Assembly (NCBI GenBank): GCA_903884915.1
Contig: CAISGS010000146.1
Coordinates: 1-11,577, forward strand
Direction: 5' to 3'
Length of the DNA stretch: 11,577 nucleotides
Source: an uncultured Caulobacteraceae bacterium
GTDB taxonomy: Bacteria > Pseudomonadota > Alphaproteobacteria > Caulobacterales > Caulobacteraceae
Part shown: piece after piece, positions 4,536 through 11,577 of the stretch
How positions within the stretch are numbered: position 1 is the stretch's first letter
How the letters are laid out: the number at the start of each line of letters is the position of its first letter
Position numbers and translations under genes: made by a program
The notes under the pieces: generated by a model
Databases searched by the model: none
What the model was told of the DNA's origin: nothing
The model's input: only the letters and a program-made list of their open reading frames with translations

Positions 4536-6629
4536 CTAGCCCTTGGGCGCGGCTGGGGTCGCAGCAACGGGAGCCGCCGTGGTCTTGTCACCCGTTGCGG
4601 CTGGCGCAGCAGGCTTTGAGCGGCGGCTCTTATAGACCATGTCCATCACGGCATTGAGCGCTTCGGGGGTGATATATCCCTTGTTCTCGATGTCGATCTT
4701 CTCGAAATTGGCGGCGAGCATGGCGCCCATCCGACCGGTAGCCTCAGACTTTTGCAGCTTGCCATCCATGTTGCTGTCCAAGATCCCGAACATGCGGTTC
4801 TTGTTCAGCAGAGCGTCAAAATCGTTTGGCGCGTCCGAGGTCTCGCCCACCCAACGATAGCGCAGGGCGGTATAGAGCATCTCGTCAAAGGACTGGTCGC
4901 CCCATGGCACCGTGCGGGTTGGATCCGGATTGGCCGGGTTCCGCTTGGAATTGTCATAGGTATAGATGGCGATCAGCTTCGATCCGGCTGGGACATTGAT
5001 CGGCTCGGCAAACTCGAACTCACGCTGCCAGTTGAAGTCATAGTGGGGCAGGGAGAGAAGCAGCTTCTTGGCCCCATCGGGATACTGGATCCACAACTGA
5101 GACGACGACCCGCGATAGTGAGCATGCGGGAAGGCACCATAGAGGATCGCATCCTTCGGGAAGGCCACATAGGCCGACTGCTGCCAGTTCTCTTCGTTCG
5201 GTGGGATGGTGATGTTCGGATTGGCGATCACCGAATTATGCATCATCAGCGATGGCTTCTTGTCGTAGAAGTAGAGCGCAATCTTGGACTTCTCAGTCAC
5301 AGCCCGCCCAAAGGGGGTGTAGTGGTTCTGGAAACCAATGGCGCCGCCCGAGGGCAGGTAAACGCCAATATCATTGGGCTGAACAATGGACTCAGCGCCC
5401 ACCGCATAGCCGCCGACCGACGCGCCCCACTGGCTTTCATTGGCCGGTTGGCCCGGTGCTGGAGGGGTGGTCAGATAGCCGGTCAGGATGTGGTGCACGG
5501 ACTGGCGATTATCAACCTTGACCGTCGAGGCACGTAGCCACTTGCCCTCAGGCAGAGGGTTCAGCACGAAGGGACGCTGATAGTCGACAATGCCAGAGGC
5601 TGGAATGTCATAGGCTGGCAGGTCCAAGATCAGGTCCGGCTTACCCAGAGGCCATTCTTCAGCCTGATAGGCCACAGCGGCGATCGGATCATCGCCCTCA
5701 CCGCGCGGTGCGCCCGCTTCGATCCAGTGGACCAGGGTGCGGATCTGTTCGCCGCTCAGGCTCTTATCGTCATGGAACTTGCCCACGGTCGGATCGGCGC
5801 GCCAAGGTGGCATGCGCTGGGTGCGCAGCACTTCGCGGATCATCGGCGAGAAGCTCTTGATGCGCTGATAGTTGGTCAGGGGCATAGGGCCGATGCCACC
5901 GGCCTGGTGACAGGCGACGCACTTGGCCTGAATGATGGGGGCGATGTCTTTGGCGTACGACACCTTGGCGGCGGCGACCTTGCTGTTGCCAGCAATATCG
6001 ATCAGGCAGCCTTCAGGATTTTGCCACGCCACCTTGGTGGTGTTGCCCGCCAAGAGGGCGGTCAGGGCATCGGCGGCCCAGGTCTTGGTCGCCTTGGCGC
6101 GCTGGCGCTCATAGGTCACGCGATCATCGATGGGGCCGCGATAGATCACCTTCCAGGTCTTGGGCTGGATGATGATGACCTCGGCGGTGCGGGTCACGCC
6201 CAGCTGTTCACCAACCAGTTGATTGCGGTCCAGCAGGATCGGCAGGTCATAGCCATAGGCCTTGGCCTCGGCCAAAATCTCTTCGCGCGTGTCGGCGGGG
6301 GTGGAGTCCAGCATCATGAACTCAACGCCCTTGCCCGCGAAGGACGACATCAGCGCCTTCACGGCGGGGCCGGTATTGCGACAGATGGGGCAGCCGTTCT
6401 GAACGGTGATGATCACCACGGCCGAGGCATCGCTCATCCGATAGAGTTCTTTGGACAGGAGGTTCTGGTCGGTCAGACGGAAATTATCGACCTTGGTTGG
6501 CCCCCAAGGTGTTTGCTCGCTGGCCACCAAAGATGAGGGCGCGACGCCCTTGGTGGTGCTGATCCCAAAGCCTATCACTGCGGCAGCGACGGCAAGCGCC
6601 ATCCCTGCTCGAACCCAAATCTTGCTCAT
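4536..6629 (-). CDS. Multidomain redox protein: redoxin, c-type heme, copper type II monooxygenase, EF-hand
   Basis: A 697-residue protein with a hydrophobic N-terminal segment (about 7-23), so presumably periplasmic or membrane-anchored. Redoxin domain: about 45-211, with CPIC (C80, C83) and a terminal PEGC (C208) as in PRX_like1 proteins. Cytochrome c segment: about 224-310, with one CVACH heme site (C237, C240, H241) and M249 or M273 as possible axial ligand. Peptidylglycine-hydroxylase-like copper domain: about 330-600. It retains likely ligands for both coppers: H379-H380 and H436 for one site; H502, H504 (HAH) and M584 (DEM) for the other. One good EF-hand follows (D618, N620, D622, E629) and one degenerate copy (646-657), then an Ala/Pro/Lys tail. 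The ATG at 6629 precedes the hydrophobic segment; an ATG at 6698 is possible but would precede it with 23 polar residues. The substrate is unknown. A copper-dependent oxygenase fed electrons by its own heme and thiol modules is my inference. Confidence 0.85.
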   Translation of the reverse strand: MSKIWVRAGMALAVAAAVIGFGISTTKGVAPSSLVASEQTPWGPTKVDNFRLTDQNLLSKELYRMSDASAVVIITVQNGCPICRNTGPAVKALMSSFAGKGVEFMMLDSTPADTREEILAEAKAYGYDLPILLDRNQLVGEQLGVTRTAEVIIIQPKTWKVIYRGPIDDRVTYERQRAKATKTWAADALTALLAGNTTKVAWQNPEGCLIDIAGNSKVAAAKVSYAKDIAPIIQAKCVACHQAGGIGPMPLTNYQRIKSFSPMIREVLRTQRMPPWRADPTVGKFHDDKSLSGEQIRTLVHWIEAGAPRGEGDDPIAAVAYQAEEWPLGKPDLILDLPAYDIPASGIVDYQRPFVLNPLPEGKWLRASTVKVDNRQSVHHILTGYLTTPPAPGQPANESQWGASVGGYAVGAESIVQPNDIGVYLPSGGAIGFQNHYTPFGRAVTEKSKIALYFYDKKPSLMMHNSVIANPNITIPPNEENWQQSAYVAFPKDAILYGAFPHAHYRGSSSQLWIQYPDGAKKLLLSLPHYDFNWQREFEFAEPINVPAGSKLIAIYTYDNSKRNPANPDPTRTVPWGDQSFDEMLYTALRYRWVGETSDAPNDFDALLNKNRMFGILDSNMDGKLQKSEATGRMGAMLAANFEKIDIENKGYITPEALNAVMDMVYKSRRSKPAAPAATGDKTTAAPVAATPAAPKG

Positions 6630-6813
6630 CTTGTGCTCTCGCCCCTGTCGGTACCGCTGTCGCTTGGTCGATAGGAACTCGATCCATTGTCGCGGCATAA
6701 GGTCTCATTTTGCGCCAATTTTCGCAGATCGCAAGCTGAAGATGAGCGTTGACGCTGCGTTAAACTGCGGTCTCAATGGTGAAACAACCAAGATCTCCAA
6801 AGGGGACGCTTTG

Positions 6814-8130
6814 ATGGGTGAGGAAATGGCTCGTAATTCAGACGTCCAGACGGACCGTCTTGTCAGTGCAGCGCCCTATGGCCTGCTGTTTCTTTTGACC
6901 GTGACAAACGCCCTCAACTTCGTCGATCGAAACCTGCTCGCCAGTTTTGCCAACTATCTGAAGCCCGAGCTCAATCTCACCGACACGCAATTTGGCCTTC
7001 TGACCGGCATTGTCTTTTTACTGTTCTATGCGGTGGCGGGGCTGTTCATGGGCATGCTCGCGGACCTGTCCAATCGGCCAAAACTGATCGCGGGCGCGAT
7101 TGCGGTCTGGAGCCTTCTAACCGCGGCCTCCGGCGCAGCGCGCGGCTTTGTCTCCTTGGCCATTCCGCGCGCCCTGATTGGCATTGGCGAGTCGGCCCTT
7201 ACCCCTTCGGCCATGTCCCTATTGGCGGACCGGTTCTCGCGGGCGCGGATGGGTCTGGTTGCGGCGATATACTATACGGGTGTTCCCATCGGGGCCGGAG
7301 CGGGCTTACTGCTGGCGGGCTATCTCGGCCCGGTCATTGGCTGGCGCAACTGTTTCTACGCGGTCGGGGCCTTGGGCCTGATCCTGTCGCTTCTCATGCT
7401 GACCGTCCATGAACCGCGCAAGGTGCCGATCCGAAAGCCCGGAGCGGGCCTAGGCTTTGGCGCCCAGATCGCCCAATTGGTTGTAGCCCTGCGCCGGTCC
7501 AAGGCGCTTGTCGCGACCATGTGCGGCGGCGTCGCGCTGCATTTTGCCGTTGGTGCGGCGCAATTTGATCAGCTTTGGTTCGTGGTCGAGCGGGGATTTG
7601 AAAAGGGCGAGATCGCGCGTCTGTCTGGCCTTGTTACGGTCGTGGCTGGCATCGCGGGCAATCTGTTTGGCGGTATGCTGGGCGACTGGTGGCAGCGTCA
7701 TATGAAGACCGGACGGCCGATGATGCTATTTTGGATGATGCTGGCCATCCTACCCCTGTCCATTGCCTACCGTCTGGTTGAGCCGGGCACCTTGATCTTC
7801 AATATCGGTCTGGGCATCGGCGTGTTCCAACTCGCCGCCTTTTACGGCCCCACCTTCTCGACCGTGCAGGAACTGGCCTCGCAGGAGCCGCGCGCGACGG
7901 TGACGGGGTTCTATATCCTGTGCCTGAACTGTATCGGCATGGGGGTTGGCGTCACCGGTGCCGGGTGGGCGGTCGATCAGTTCCGCCAGGCTGGGTTTGC
8001 TGAGCCCTATACCGCGTCTGTTCTGGTCGGGGTCGGCCTATCGACCTTGGCCCTCCCCGCCTTCTTCCTTGCCGGTCTTTGGTCAAAAGCCGATCGCGCC
8101 AAGATCGATGCGCAAGAGGCGGCGGCTTAG
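6814..8130 (+). CDS. MFS transporter, Spinster-like subfamily
   Basis: A 438-residue inner-membrane transporter of usual MFS length with about twelve hydrophobic segments. Helix 1 (about 20-36) ends in NFVDRNLLASF, typical of Spinster-like bacterial MFS proteins. The loop between helices 2 and 3 carries MFS motif A as GMLADLSNRPK (80-90). A GIGESALTPSAMSLLAD segment and a GVPIGAGAGLLLAGYLG helix follow. The central cytoplasmic loop lies near HEPRKVPIRK. The substrate cannot be told from sequence; relatives are annotated as transporting lipids, sugars or aromatic compounds. The ATG at 6814 has AGGGGA at 6801-6806, seven bases upstream; an in-frame ATG at 6742 lacks comparable support. The gene is divergent from the redox fusion gene across 184 bp, so the two could share a regulated promoter region. 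Confidence 0.88.
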   Translation: MGEEMARNSDVQTDRLVSAAPYGLLFLLTVTNALNFVDRNLLASFANYLKPELNLTDTQFGLLTGIVFLLFYAVAGLFMGMLADLSNRPKLIAGAIAVWSLLTAASGAARGFVSLAIPRALIGIGESALTPSAMSLLADRFSRARMGLVAAIYYTGVPIGAGAGLLLAGYLGPVIGWRNCFYAVGALGLILSLLMLTVHEPRKVPIRKPGAGLGFGAQIAQLVVALRRSKALVATMCGGVALHFAVGAAQFDQLWFVVERGFEKGEIARLSGLVTVVAGIAGNLFGGMLGDWWQRHMKTGRPMMLFWMMLAILPLSIAYRLVEPGTLIFNIGLGIGVFQLAAFYGPTFSTVQELASQEPRATVTGFYILCLNCIGMGVGVTGAGWAVDQFRQAGFAEPYTASVLVGVGLSTLALPAFFLAGLWSKADRAKIDAQEAAA

Positions 8131-8166
8131 CCTTACCCGCGCGCCGTCCGCGTGTTAGTTAGAGCC

Positions 8167-8517
8167 ATGCTCTATCTGATCCTTAAGGCCCTGATATCGG
8201 GCCTCATCATCGCCATCGTGTCCGAAGTGGCCAAGCGCCAACCCGGCTTTGGGGCCTTGATCGCCTCTTTGCCGCTGGTCTCGATCTTGGGGATGATCTG
8301 GCTGTGGCGTGGCGGTCAGCCCTCTGGCCTGATCGCCGATCACGTCGAGGCGACGGTCTGGTACGTCCTGCCCTCCTTACCCATGTTCCTGCTGATCCCG
8401 GCCCTCCTGCGGCGCGGCATCGGCTTTTGGCCCGCCCTCACGGCAGGCTGCCTGCTCACCATCGGCCTCTATGCCCTGATGACCTGGATCGGCCCGCGTT
8501 TTGGCTTGAAGCTCTAA
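8167..8517 (+). CDS. Small four-helix membrane protein, DUF3147 type
   Basis: A 116-residue integral membrane protein with four predicted helices (about 3-19, 30-46, 64-82 and 88-109). The segments SGLIIAIVSEVAKRQPGFGALIASLPLVSILGMIWL and the PALTAGCLLTIGLYALMTW end agree with the DUF3147 family, of unknown function. The ATG at 8167 is preferred over an upstream in-frame GTG (8152) because the hydrophobic helix starts there; neither has a strong ribosome-binding site. It lies 36 bp after the transporter gene and may be cotranscribed. Its stop overlaps the convergent vapC stop. Confidence 0.75.
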   Translation: MLYLILKALISGLIIAIVSEVAKRQPGFGALIASLPLVSILGMIWLWRGGQPSGLIADHVEATVWYVLPSLPMFLLIPALLRRGIGFWPALTAGCLLTIGLYALMTWIGPRFGLKL

Positions 8518-8927
8518 GCCAAGCTTTCGGGTTCAAGGCGAAAGGGATTTTTGACCACGAGCTTTCCGAACTTGCGATCATGCTGAAGGTCTTCTGAAAA
8601 GAGGAGATCGCAACCCGCCTCAATGGCCGCGGCGACAATCAAGGCGTCATAGAAGCTGAGCCCATCGCGGCTGGCCAAGTCGAGCGCTGATTGATGGGTA
8701 TCAAGGGTGACGGGAACGATTGGGTTAAAGTGCAGTCGGATGACTTGGAGCGCTGCGGCAATCTCGGCCCAATCCCGCCGCCATTTTTTGCGCGCAACAT
8801 TGGTGAACTCATTGAGGACCTGAACACTGATGACCCCGCCTTCGGCCAGCAGGTCTAAGGCGACGTCTCGCCTATCGGTATCGAGAAAGGCGTAGACCAG
8901 AATATTGGTGTCAAAAAAACGCTTCAC
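8514..8927 (-). CDS. vapC: VapC-type toxin, PIN-domain ribonuclease
   Basis: A 137-residue PIN-domain protein, full length for the family. The acidic metal-binding residues are present: D6 (FDTN), E40 (VLNEF), D94 (FYDALIVAAA) and D113 (SED). Family members cleave RNA, often tRNA or rRNA, when freed from their antitoxin. The start is GTG at 8925-8927, overlapping the antitoxin stop by four bases (GTGA), so translation is coupled. The reading frame is intact, which suggests an active toxin held in check by the upstream partner. The RNA target cannot be inferred. Confidence 0.9.
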   Translation of the reverse strand: MKRFFDTNILVYAFLDTDRRDVALDLLAEGGVISVQVLNEFTNVARKKWRRDWAEIAAALQVIRLHFNPIVPVTLDTHQSALDLASRDGLSFYDALIVAAAIEAGCDLLFSEDLQHDRKFGKLVVKNPFRLEPESLA

Positions 8928-9154
8928 CGCTCATTGGCCTCATCACGGTCAAATCGGTAATCCTGCGGCGCGGCCCAGCGAAACGGGGTCATGGCGTCTC
9001 GAAAGGCGGATTTCCGATCCTCGACCTGAACCGTGATCTCGTCGTGGGACGCTGAGACGATCGATAGGGAGTCGCCAGCGCTGAGTTTGAGTTTGTCGAC
9101 AAGCGACTTGGGCAACCGCACGGCAAGGCTATTGCCCCATTTTGCGACCTGCAT
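8924..9154 (-). CDS. AbrB/MazE-type antitoxin
   Basis: A 76-residue antitoxin with a SpoVT-AbrB swapped-hairpin DNA-binding domain: MQVAKWGNSLAVRLPKSLVD, then KLKLSAGDSLSIV up to about residue 45. A flexible, charged C-terminus (FRWAAPQDYRFDRDEANER) should wrap the PIN toxin. I chose the ATG at 9152-9154 because GGAG lies six bases upstream and the domain starts there; ATGs at 9166 and further upstream have no ribosome-binding site and fall within the promoter. It pairs with the overlapping downstream vapC gene and probably represses its own promoter through the palindrome at 9167-9190. Confidence 0.9.
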   Translation of the reverse strand: MQVAKWGNSLAVRLPKSLVDKLKLSAGDSLSIVSASHDEITVQVEDRKSAFRDAMTPFRWAAPQDYRFDRDEANER

Positions 9155-9166
9155 GGCAGTCTCCAT

Positions 9167-9211
9167 GATATACAATAGCTTAAGTATATCTTTATCTCGA
9201 GCCCTCCGCAA
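9167..9211 (-). promoter_or_regulatory. Promoter and operator of the toxin-antitoxin operon
   Basis: On the minus strand, TTGCGG (complement of 9206-9211), a 17-bp spacer and TATACT (complement of 9183-9188) form a good sigma-70 promoter. GATATAC (9167-9173) and GTATATC (9184-9190) form a perfect 7-bp inverted repeat with a 10-bp spacer, covering the -10 box and the predicted start. Autorepression through such a site is the rule for this type of operon. The palindrome ends 13 bases before the antitoxin ATG. Confidence 0.7.
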
Positions 9212-9269
9212 CGTGCGCTTAACGCGCCGCTATGGGTTCCCAGTCGAGCCACGAACCTTGGGTGTGAAA

Positions 9270-9297
9270 TTGGACCCGGTCACCGTCTTGCTATAGC
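9270..9297 (+). promoter_or_regulatory. Possible promoter of the YoaK-like gene
   Basis: TTGGAC at 9270-9275 and TATAGC at 9292-9297 are 16 bp apart, the latter inside GCTATAGC. The predicted start lies about 30 nt before the proposed start codon at 9334. This is a fair but unproven match. Confidence 0.4.
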
Positions 9298-9333
9298 CCT
9301 GTCAGGCTAGGTTGACTGGCCAGGAGATACGCC

Positions 9334-9981
9334 ATCACCAACTATGACTATCGCCTGCGCATCTTGGCCGCCTGCCTGTCCTGTCTGGCTGGTTATGTCG
9401 ATGCCATTGGCTTTATCAAAACGGGCGGCTTTTTCGTTTCTTTCATGAGTGGAAATTCCACGCGCGTTGGCGTCGGCTTGGCGGCGGGTGCGACCCATGG
9501 GGCCATAGCCGCAGGTCTGATCGGCTGTTTCCTGATCGGTGTCGTGGCCGGGGCCGTGGTGGGGCACCTAGCGGGCCGTTATCGCCGGATTGGGGTGCTA
9601 GCGCTGGTCGCAATCTTCTTGACCGTCGCGGCTCTCAGCGGCGGCCTAGGATCTGCCGTGCCTGCCATTGTCGCGATGGTCATGGCGATGGGGGCGGAGA
9701 ATGCTGTCTTTACCGAGGCCGGTGAGGTTCGCATTGGTCTCACCTACATGACCGGAACGCTGGTTAAGCTTGGCCAACGGGTCTCCGCAGCCCTGTTCGG
9801 GGGGGATCCCTTGGCATGGCTGCCCTATTTCCTGCTGTGGGCGGGGCTGATTGCAGGCGCGGTGGCGGGGGCCAGCGCATATGGCCGGTTTGGTATGGCG
9901 GCCCTTTGGGGCGCTGTGGTGGCCACCGTTATCTTGATGGGCGTGGCGGCGCGTCTTGGGCCTGATCCTGAGTGGCGCTAG
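9334..9981 (+). CDS. YoaK/DUF1275 family membrane protein with apparent AUC start
   Basis: A 215-residue integral membrane protein with about six hydrophobic segments. Family marks are LAGYVDAIGF, GGFFVSFMSGNSTRVGVGL and the later LTYMTGTLVKLGQRV. Its function is not established. No ATG, GTG or TTG sits at the expected start. The family-like N-terminus TNYDYRLRILAACL runs back to an ATC codon at 9334-9336, seven bases after a clean AGGAG (9322-9326). A TTG at 9364 is in frame but has no ribosome-binding site and would remove the conserved start of helix 1. The ATG at 9344 is out of frame. I therefore annotate from the ATC. The alternatives are TTG at 9364, or a mutated or misread ATG. Confidence 0.82.
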   Translation: MTNYDYRLRILAACLSCLAGYVDAIGFIKTGGFFVSFMSGNSTRVGVGLAAGATHGAIAAGLIGCFLIGVVAGAVVGHLAGRYRRIGVLALVAIFLTVAALSGGLGSAVPAIVAMVMAMGAENAVFTEAGEVRIGLTYMTGTLVKLGQRVSAALFGGDPLAWLPYFLLWAGLIAGAVAGASAYGRFGMAALWGAVVATVILMGVAARLGPDPEWR

Positions 9982-10016
9982 CCATCGAATTTTCGCATGG
10001 TGGCAGATTGATCATT

Positions 10017-10033
10017 GTCACAAAGCACGTGAC
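10017..10033. promoter_or_regulatory. Candidate operator upstream of the formate dehydrogenase genes
   Basis: GTCAC-AAAGCAC-GTGAC is a perfect 5-bp inverted repeat with a 7-bp spacer in the 108-bp gap before fdsG. Its position suits regulator control of the operon, but I see no clear -35/-10 pair beside it and cannot name the regulator. Confidence 0.3.
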
Positions 10034-10089
10034 GCGAGACACAGGACCCTAAGAGGTTCGTTGGTCCAAAGGGCCCGCCGGAGGGGCTA

Positions 10090-10581
10090 ATGGCGTCGAA
10101 AACCACCAATTTGGTCGCGGACTGGGACCCAAATCGGGCCGCCGAGATCATCAATGCCCATCTGGGCCTCGAAGGTCCGGCCCTGCCGATCCTGCATGGG
10201 TTGCAAGCGGCCTTTGGCTGTGTGCCGTCTGAAGCCATCCCTATGGTCGCCAAAGCCCTGAATCGCAGCCGCGCCGAGATCCACGGCGTCGTCACCTTCT
10301 ACCATGATTTCCGCGATGCCCCGGCGGGCAAGACCGTGGTCAAGCTCTGCCGCGCCGAGGCCTGTCAGGCAGTGGGGGGGCGTGAGGCCGCGACCTTCCT
10401 TCTGGCGTCCTTAGGAATCGGCTGGGGCGAGACGACCCCTGATGGGGCCATCACTGTCGAGCCGATCTATTGCCTTGGCCTGTGCGCTGCTGCCCCTGCG
10501 GCTCTGGTCAATGGTGAGCCCCATGGCCGCTTAGATGGTATGGCCCTGATCGAGGCCGTGGCCGAGGCAACCCAATCATGA
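10090..10581 (+). CDS. fdsG: NAD-dependent formate dehydrogenase gamma subunit (2Fe-2S)
   Basis: A 163-residue NuoE-like subunit of the soluble molybdenum or tungsten formate dehydrogenase, which oxidises formate to CO2 and passes electrons to NAD+. An N-terminal helical region (about 14-75) includes LPILHGLQAAFGCVP and EIHGVVTFYHDF. The thioredoxin-like ferredoxin domain follows, with four cluster ligands at C87, C92, C128 and C132 (CRAEAC and CLGLC). It could be confused with complex I NuoE, but the short length, the VTFYHDF segment and the directly following FdsB-like partner favour FdsG. The ATG at 10090 follows a GGAGGGG. Its stop overlaps the fdsB ATG (ATGA), showing translational coupling. 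Confidence 0.9.
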   Translation: MASKTTNLVADWDPNRAAEIINAHLGLEGPALPILHGLQAAFGCVPSEAIPMVAKALNRSRAEIHGVVTFYHDFRDAPAGKTVVKLCRAEACQAVGGREAATFLLASLGIGWGETTPDGAITVEPIYCLGLCAAAPAALVNGEPHGRLDGMALIEAVAEATQS

Positions 10582-11577
10582 TCCGTCTATTCGTTCCCAA
10601 GGATGTGTCAGCCCTTGCGGTCGGTGCCGACCGCGTAGTTACGGCCCTGACGCAGCAAGCAGGTGAGGGTGTGCAGATCGTTCGCACCGGCTCTCGCGGC
10701 ATGACCTGGCTGGAGCCCTTGGTCGAGGTCGAGACCCCTGAGGGCCGGATCGCCTATGGCCCTGTGACGCCAGCCGATGTGCCCGGACTTTTGGCAGCGG
10801 GCCTGCTGAGCGGCGCGGACCATCCCCTGCGCATTGGTCGTCCGGAAGATCACCCCTTCATGGTGCGCCAGACACGACTGACCTTTGCCCGCTGCGGCAT
10901 TGTCGATCCCCTGTCACTGGAGGATTACCGCGCCCATGGCGGCTTGGAGGGTCTGACCAAGGCTCTGGCCATGGGTCCAGAGGCGGTGGTGGCTGAGGTG
11001 ACAGCCTCGGGCCTGCGCGGACGCGGCGGGGCGGGCTTTCCGACCGGCATCAAGTGGAAGACCGTGGCCGAGGCTGCGGCGGACCGCAAATATATTGTCT
11101 GCAATGCCGATGAGGGCGACAGCGGCACCTTTGCCGACCGCATGGTCCTTGAGGGCGACCCCTTCTGCCTGATTGAGGGCATGGTCATTGCCGGTCTTGC
11201 GGTCGGGGCGAGCAAGGGCTTTGTCTATTCCCGCTCAGAATATCCCCACGCCAATACAACCTTCGCTGATGCCCTGATCTTGGCGCGAGAGGCCGGACTG
11301 ATCGGCCCTGATGTTCTAGGCTCTGGCCGGTCCTTTGAGCTGGAACTGCGCGTCGGGGCTGGGGCCTATGTCTGCGGCGAAGAAACCGCCCTTCTGGAGA
11401 GCCTTGAGGGCAAGCGCGGTATGGTACGGGCCAAGCCGCCCCTTCCGGCCCATGTCGGCCTGTTTGGCAAGCCGACCGTGATTAATAATCTGGTCTCGCT
11501 GGCCAGCGTGCCGGTGATCCTCGCCAAGGGGGCCAAGGCCTATGCCGACTATGGGCTGGGTCGTTCGCGCGGGACCA
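10578..11577 (+). CDS. fdsB: NAD-dependent formate dehydrogenase beta subunit (partial, runs off right edge)
   Basis: The first 333 codons of a NuoF-like flavoprotein that holds FMN and a 4Fe-4S cluster and reduces NAD+. A thioredoxin-like N-terminal domain (about 1-110) without the NuoE-type cysteine set is typical of FdsB. The FMN/NADH-binding core follows: GRGGAGFPTGIKW (148-160), CNADEGDSGTFADR (175-188), GAGAYVCGEETALLESLEG (260-278) and KPTVINNLVSLA (298-309). The C-terminal iron-sulfur part should lie beyond 11577, probably followed by fdsA and accessory genes. The frame is intact to the edge. Confidence 0.93.
   Translation, partial: MIRLFVPKDVSALAVGADRVVTALTQQAGEGVQIVRTGSRGMTWLEPLVEVETPEGRIAYGPVTPADVPGLLAAGLLSGADHPLRIGRPEDHPFMVRQTRLTFARCGIVDPLSLEDYRAHGGLEGLTKALAMGPEAVVAEVTASGLRGRGGAGFPTGIKWKTVAEAAADRKYIVCNADEGDSGTFADRMVLEGDPFCLIEGMVIAGLAVGASKGFVYSRSEYPHANTTFADALILAREAGLIGPDVLGSGRSFELELRVGAGAYVCGEETALLESLEGKRGMVRAKPPLPAHVGLFGKPTVINNLVSLASVPVILAKGAKAYADYGLGRSRGT

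Noticed and set aside
4752..6536. Long plus-strand open frames (4752-5537 and 5727-6536) opposite the redox fusion gene
   Set aside because: They lie wholly antisense to a gene with clear domains and catalytic residues, show low-complexity His/Gly/Arg-rich translations, and have no ribosome-binding sites.
1..11577. CRISPR array, insertion sequence or phage genes
   Set aside because: No regularly spaced repeats, transposase, integrase or structural phage genes were seen on either strand.

Overview
This window reads as alphaproteobacterial chromosome, probably Caulobacterales or a close relative. That placement is an inference from the coding style (about 60% G+C), the tRNA sequences and the gene families; no taxonomic marker is present. 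Most of it is ordinary accessory and housekeeping sequence, broken by an AT-rich stretch at about 1.7-3.45 kb that holds three related small regulators.

Layout. Positions 1-599 (minus) carry the start of signal peptide peptidase SppA, which runs off the left edge. A small GIY-YIG endonuclease-like gene (803-1042, minus) follows, with a composite palindromic element upstream of it. Next come tRNA-Pro(CGG) on the minus strand with a recognisable promoter, and tRNA-Gln(UUG) on the plus strand. From 1553 to about 2095 there is no gene. Three separately promoted winged-helix genes follow on the plus strand (2096-2587, 2742-3215, 3445-3912). Their intergenic gaps are AT-rich and contain several perfect inverted repeats, some lying on the predicted -35/-10 elements.

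On the minus strand, 3917-6629 is a two-gene unit. The upstream gene encodes a 697-residue multidomain protein: PRX_like1-type redoxin, c-type heme site, copper type II (PHM-like) monooxygenase and EF-hand. The downstream gene encodes a secreted redoxin of the same family. A Spinster-like MFS transporter is divergent from this pair (6814-8130), followed by a small four-helix membrane protein (8167-8517). A type II toxin-antitoxin pair (AbrB/MazE-like antitoxin, PIN-domain VapC) lies on the minus strand at 8514-9154 with a clear promoter and operator palindrome. A YoaK/DUF1275 membrane protein follows (9334-9981) and appears to start at an AUC codon. The right end is the start of an NAD-dependent formate dehydrogenase operon: fdsG and the first 333 codons of fdsB, overlapping by 4 nt (ATGA).

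The most unusual parts are the tandem regulator cluster with its embedded operators, the four-part redox fusion protein with its partner, and the non-canonical start of the YoaK-like gene. I saw no CRISPR array, transposase, integrase or phage gene. The 200 bases between sppA and the GIY-YIG gene show nothing beyond the sppA ribosome-binding site.
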